From the NCBI GenBank assembly GCA_021443125.1, contig JABUUQ010000004.1:408162-414301 (forward strand): a DNA stretch of 6,140 nt. Direction: 5' to 3'. Shown piece by piece: positions 5,952 to 6,140 of this stretch; within the stretch, counting starts at the first letter, position 1, and every line of letters begins with the position of its first letter. The DNA comes from Bacteroidales bacterium. GTDB lineage: Bacteria; Bacteroidota; Bacteroidia; Bacteroidales; P3. The notes below the pieces were generated by a model that saw nothing but the letters and a program-made list of their open reading frames with translations, made no database searches and had not been told where the DNA came from. Made by a program: the position numbers and the translations under genes.

Positions 5952-6140
5952 ATGGAAATAAGGGAAATAACTCCTGAGGAATTAAGAAAGATGCAACTTC
6001 TGCAAATGGATATGATTAGGGAACTCGACAGGGTTTGCAGAAAGCACGATATAAAATATGTTCTCTATGGAGGCAGTCTGCTTGGTGCCGTAAGGCATAA
6101 AGGCTATATCCCTTGGGATGATGATGCCGATTTAGCAATG
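5952..6140 (+). CDS. LicD-family protein, N-terminal fragment
   Basis: The first 63 codons are present and the frame is still open at the window edge. Residues 40-60 carry the LicD/fukutin-related hallmark: GGSLLGAVRH, then KGYIPWDDDAD. This is the nucleotidyltransferase-fold GS motif followed by the acidic residues expected to bind metal (Asp56-58 and Asp60). Members transfer phosphocholine or similar phospho-groups onto surface glycans such as lipooligosaccharide, teichoic acid or capsule; the donor and acceptor here cannot be told. The N-terminal ITPEELRKMQLLQMDMIRE helix before the motif is typical of the family. The ATG is chosen because it is the first in frame after a TAACTTTG promoter box and has the A-rich upstream sequence usual in this genome. 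In Bacteroidota such genes commonly sit in glycan or capsule loci, so the region beyond the window may be one. Confidence 0.9.
   Translation, partial: MEIREITPEELRKMQLLQMDMIRELDRVCRKHDIKYVLYGGSLLGAVRHKGYIPWDDDADLAM

Noticed and set aside
5792..5977. Open frame of 61 codons on the + strand
   Set aside because: It starts inside the tRNA-Leu gene, reads through the terminator hairpin and overlaps the start of the LicD-family gene in another frame, so it is not a plausible gene.
1..6140. A novel multi-gene defence, mobile or biosynthetic system
   Set aside because: The complete genes are a YitT-family protein, a lone secreted protein, manA and mutS, plus two tRNAs. No nuclease-helicase sets, integrases, reverse transcriptases, toxins or inverted-repeat-bounded elements are visible.

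Overview
The window looks like ordinary chromosome from an AT-rich member of the Bacteroidota, most likely a Prevotella-like Bacteroidales. Three things point there. The promoters match the Bacteroidota form (TTTG, about 20 bases, then TAnnTTTG). The start codons have A/T-rich upstream sequence with no convincing Shine-Dalgarno. The tRNA genes carry no encoded CCA. The genus is an inference; no 16S or other marker is present.

Left part (1-1355). The last 38 codons of an unidentified protein are followed after 44 bases by a complete YitT/DUF2179-family membrane protein. A strong GC-stemmed hairpin at 1224-1255 with T-runs on both strands ends this unit. It probably also ends the converging small gene at 1356-1787, which encodes a secreted protein of unknown function. 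Between them lies a palindrome and low-complexity tract that resembles a repeat found inside mutS.

Middle (1864-5547). A near-ideal Bacteroidota promoter drives manA (class I mannose-6-phosphate isomerase). It is followed only 12 bases later by mutS, the mismatch-recognition ATPase, so the two are probably co-transcribed although their functions are unrelated. MutS has all the expected motifs, but its C-terminal linker carries three in-frame copies of a 21-bp repeat, giving a lysine-rich heptapeptide repeat just before a likely beta-clamp-binding motif.

Right part (5548-6140). A second near-ideal promoter starts a small stable-RNA unit: a leader with a boxA-like antitermination sequence, tRNA-Gly(GCC), a T-run, tRNA-Leu(UAA) and a hairpin terminator. 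The tRNA-Gly gene has C instead of the nearly invariant T at position 55. After the terminator a weaker promoter leads into the first 63 codons of a LicD-family nucleotidyltransferase-fold protein, which runs off the window.

I see no defence system, CRISPR array, transposase or other clearly novel multi-gene system. The observations most worth checking are the repeat shared by the mutS linker and an intergenic region, the C55 tRNA-Gly, and the boxA-like leader of the tRNA unit.
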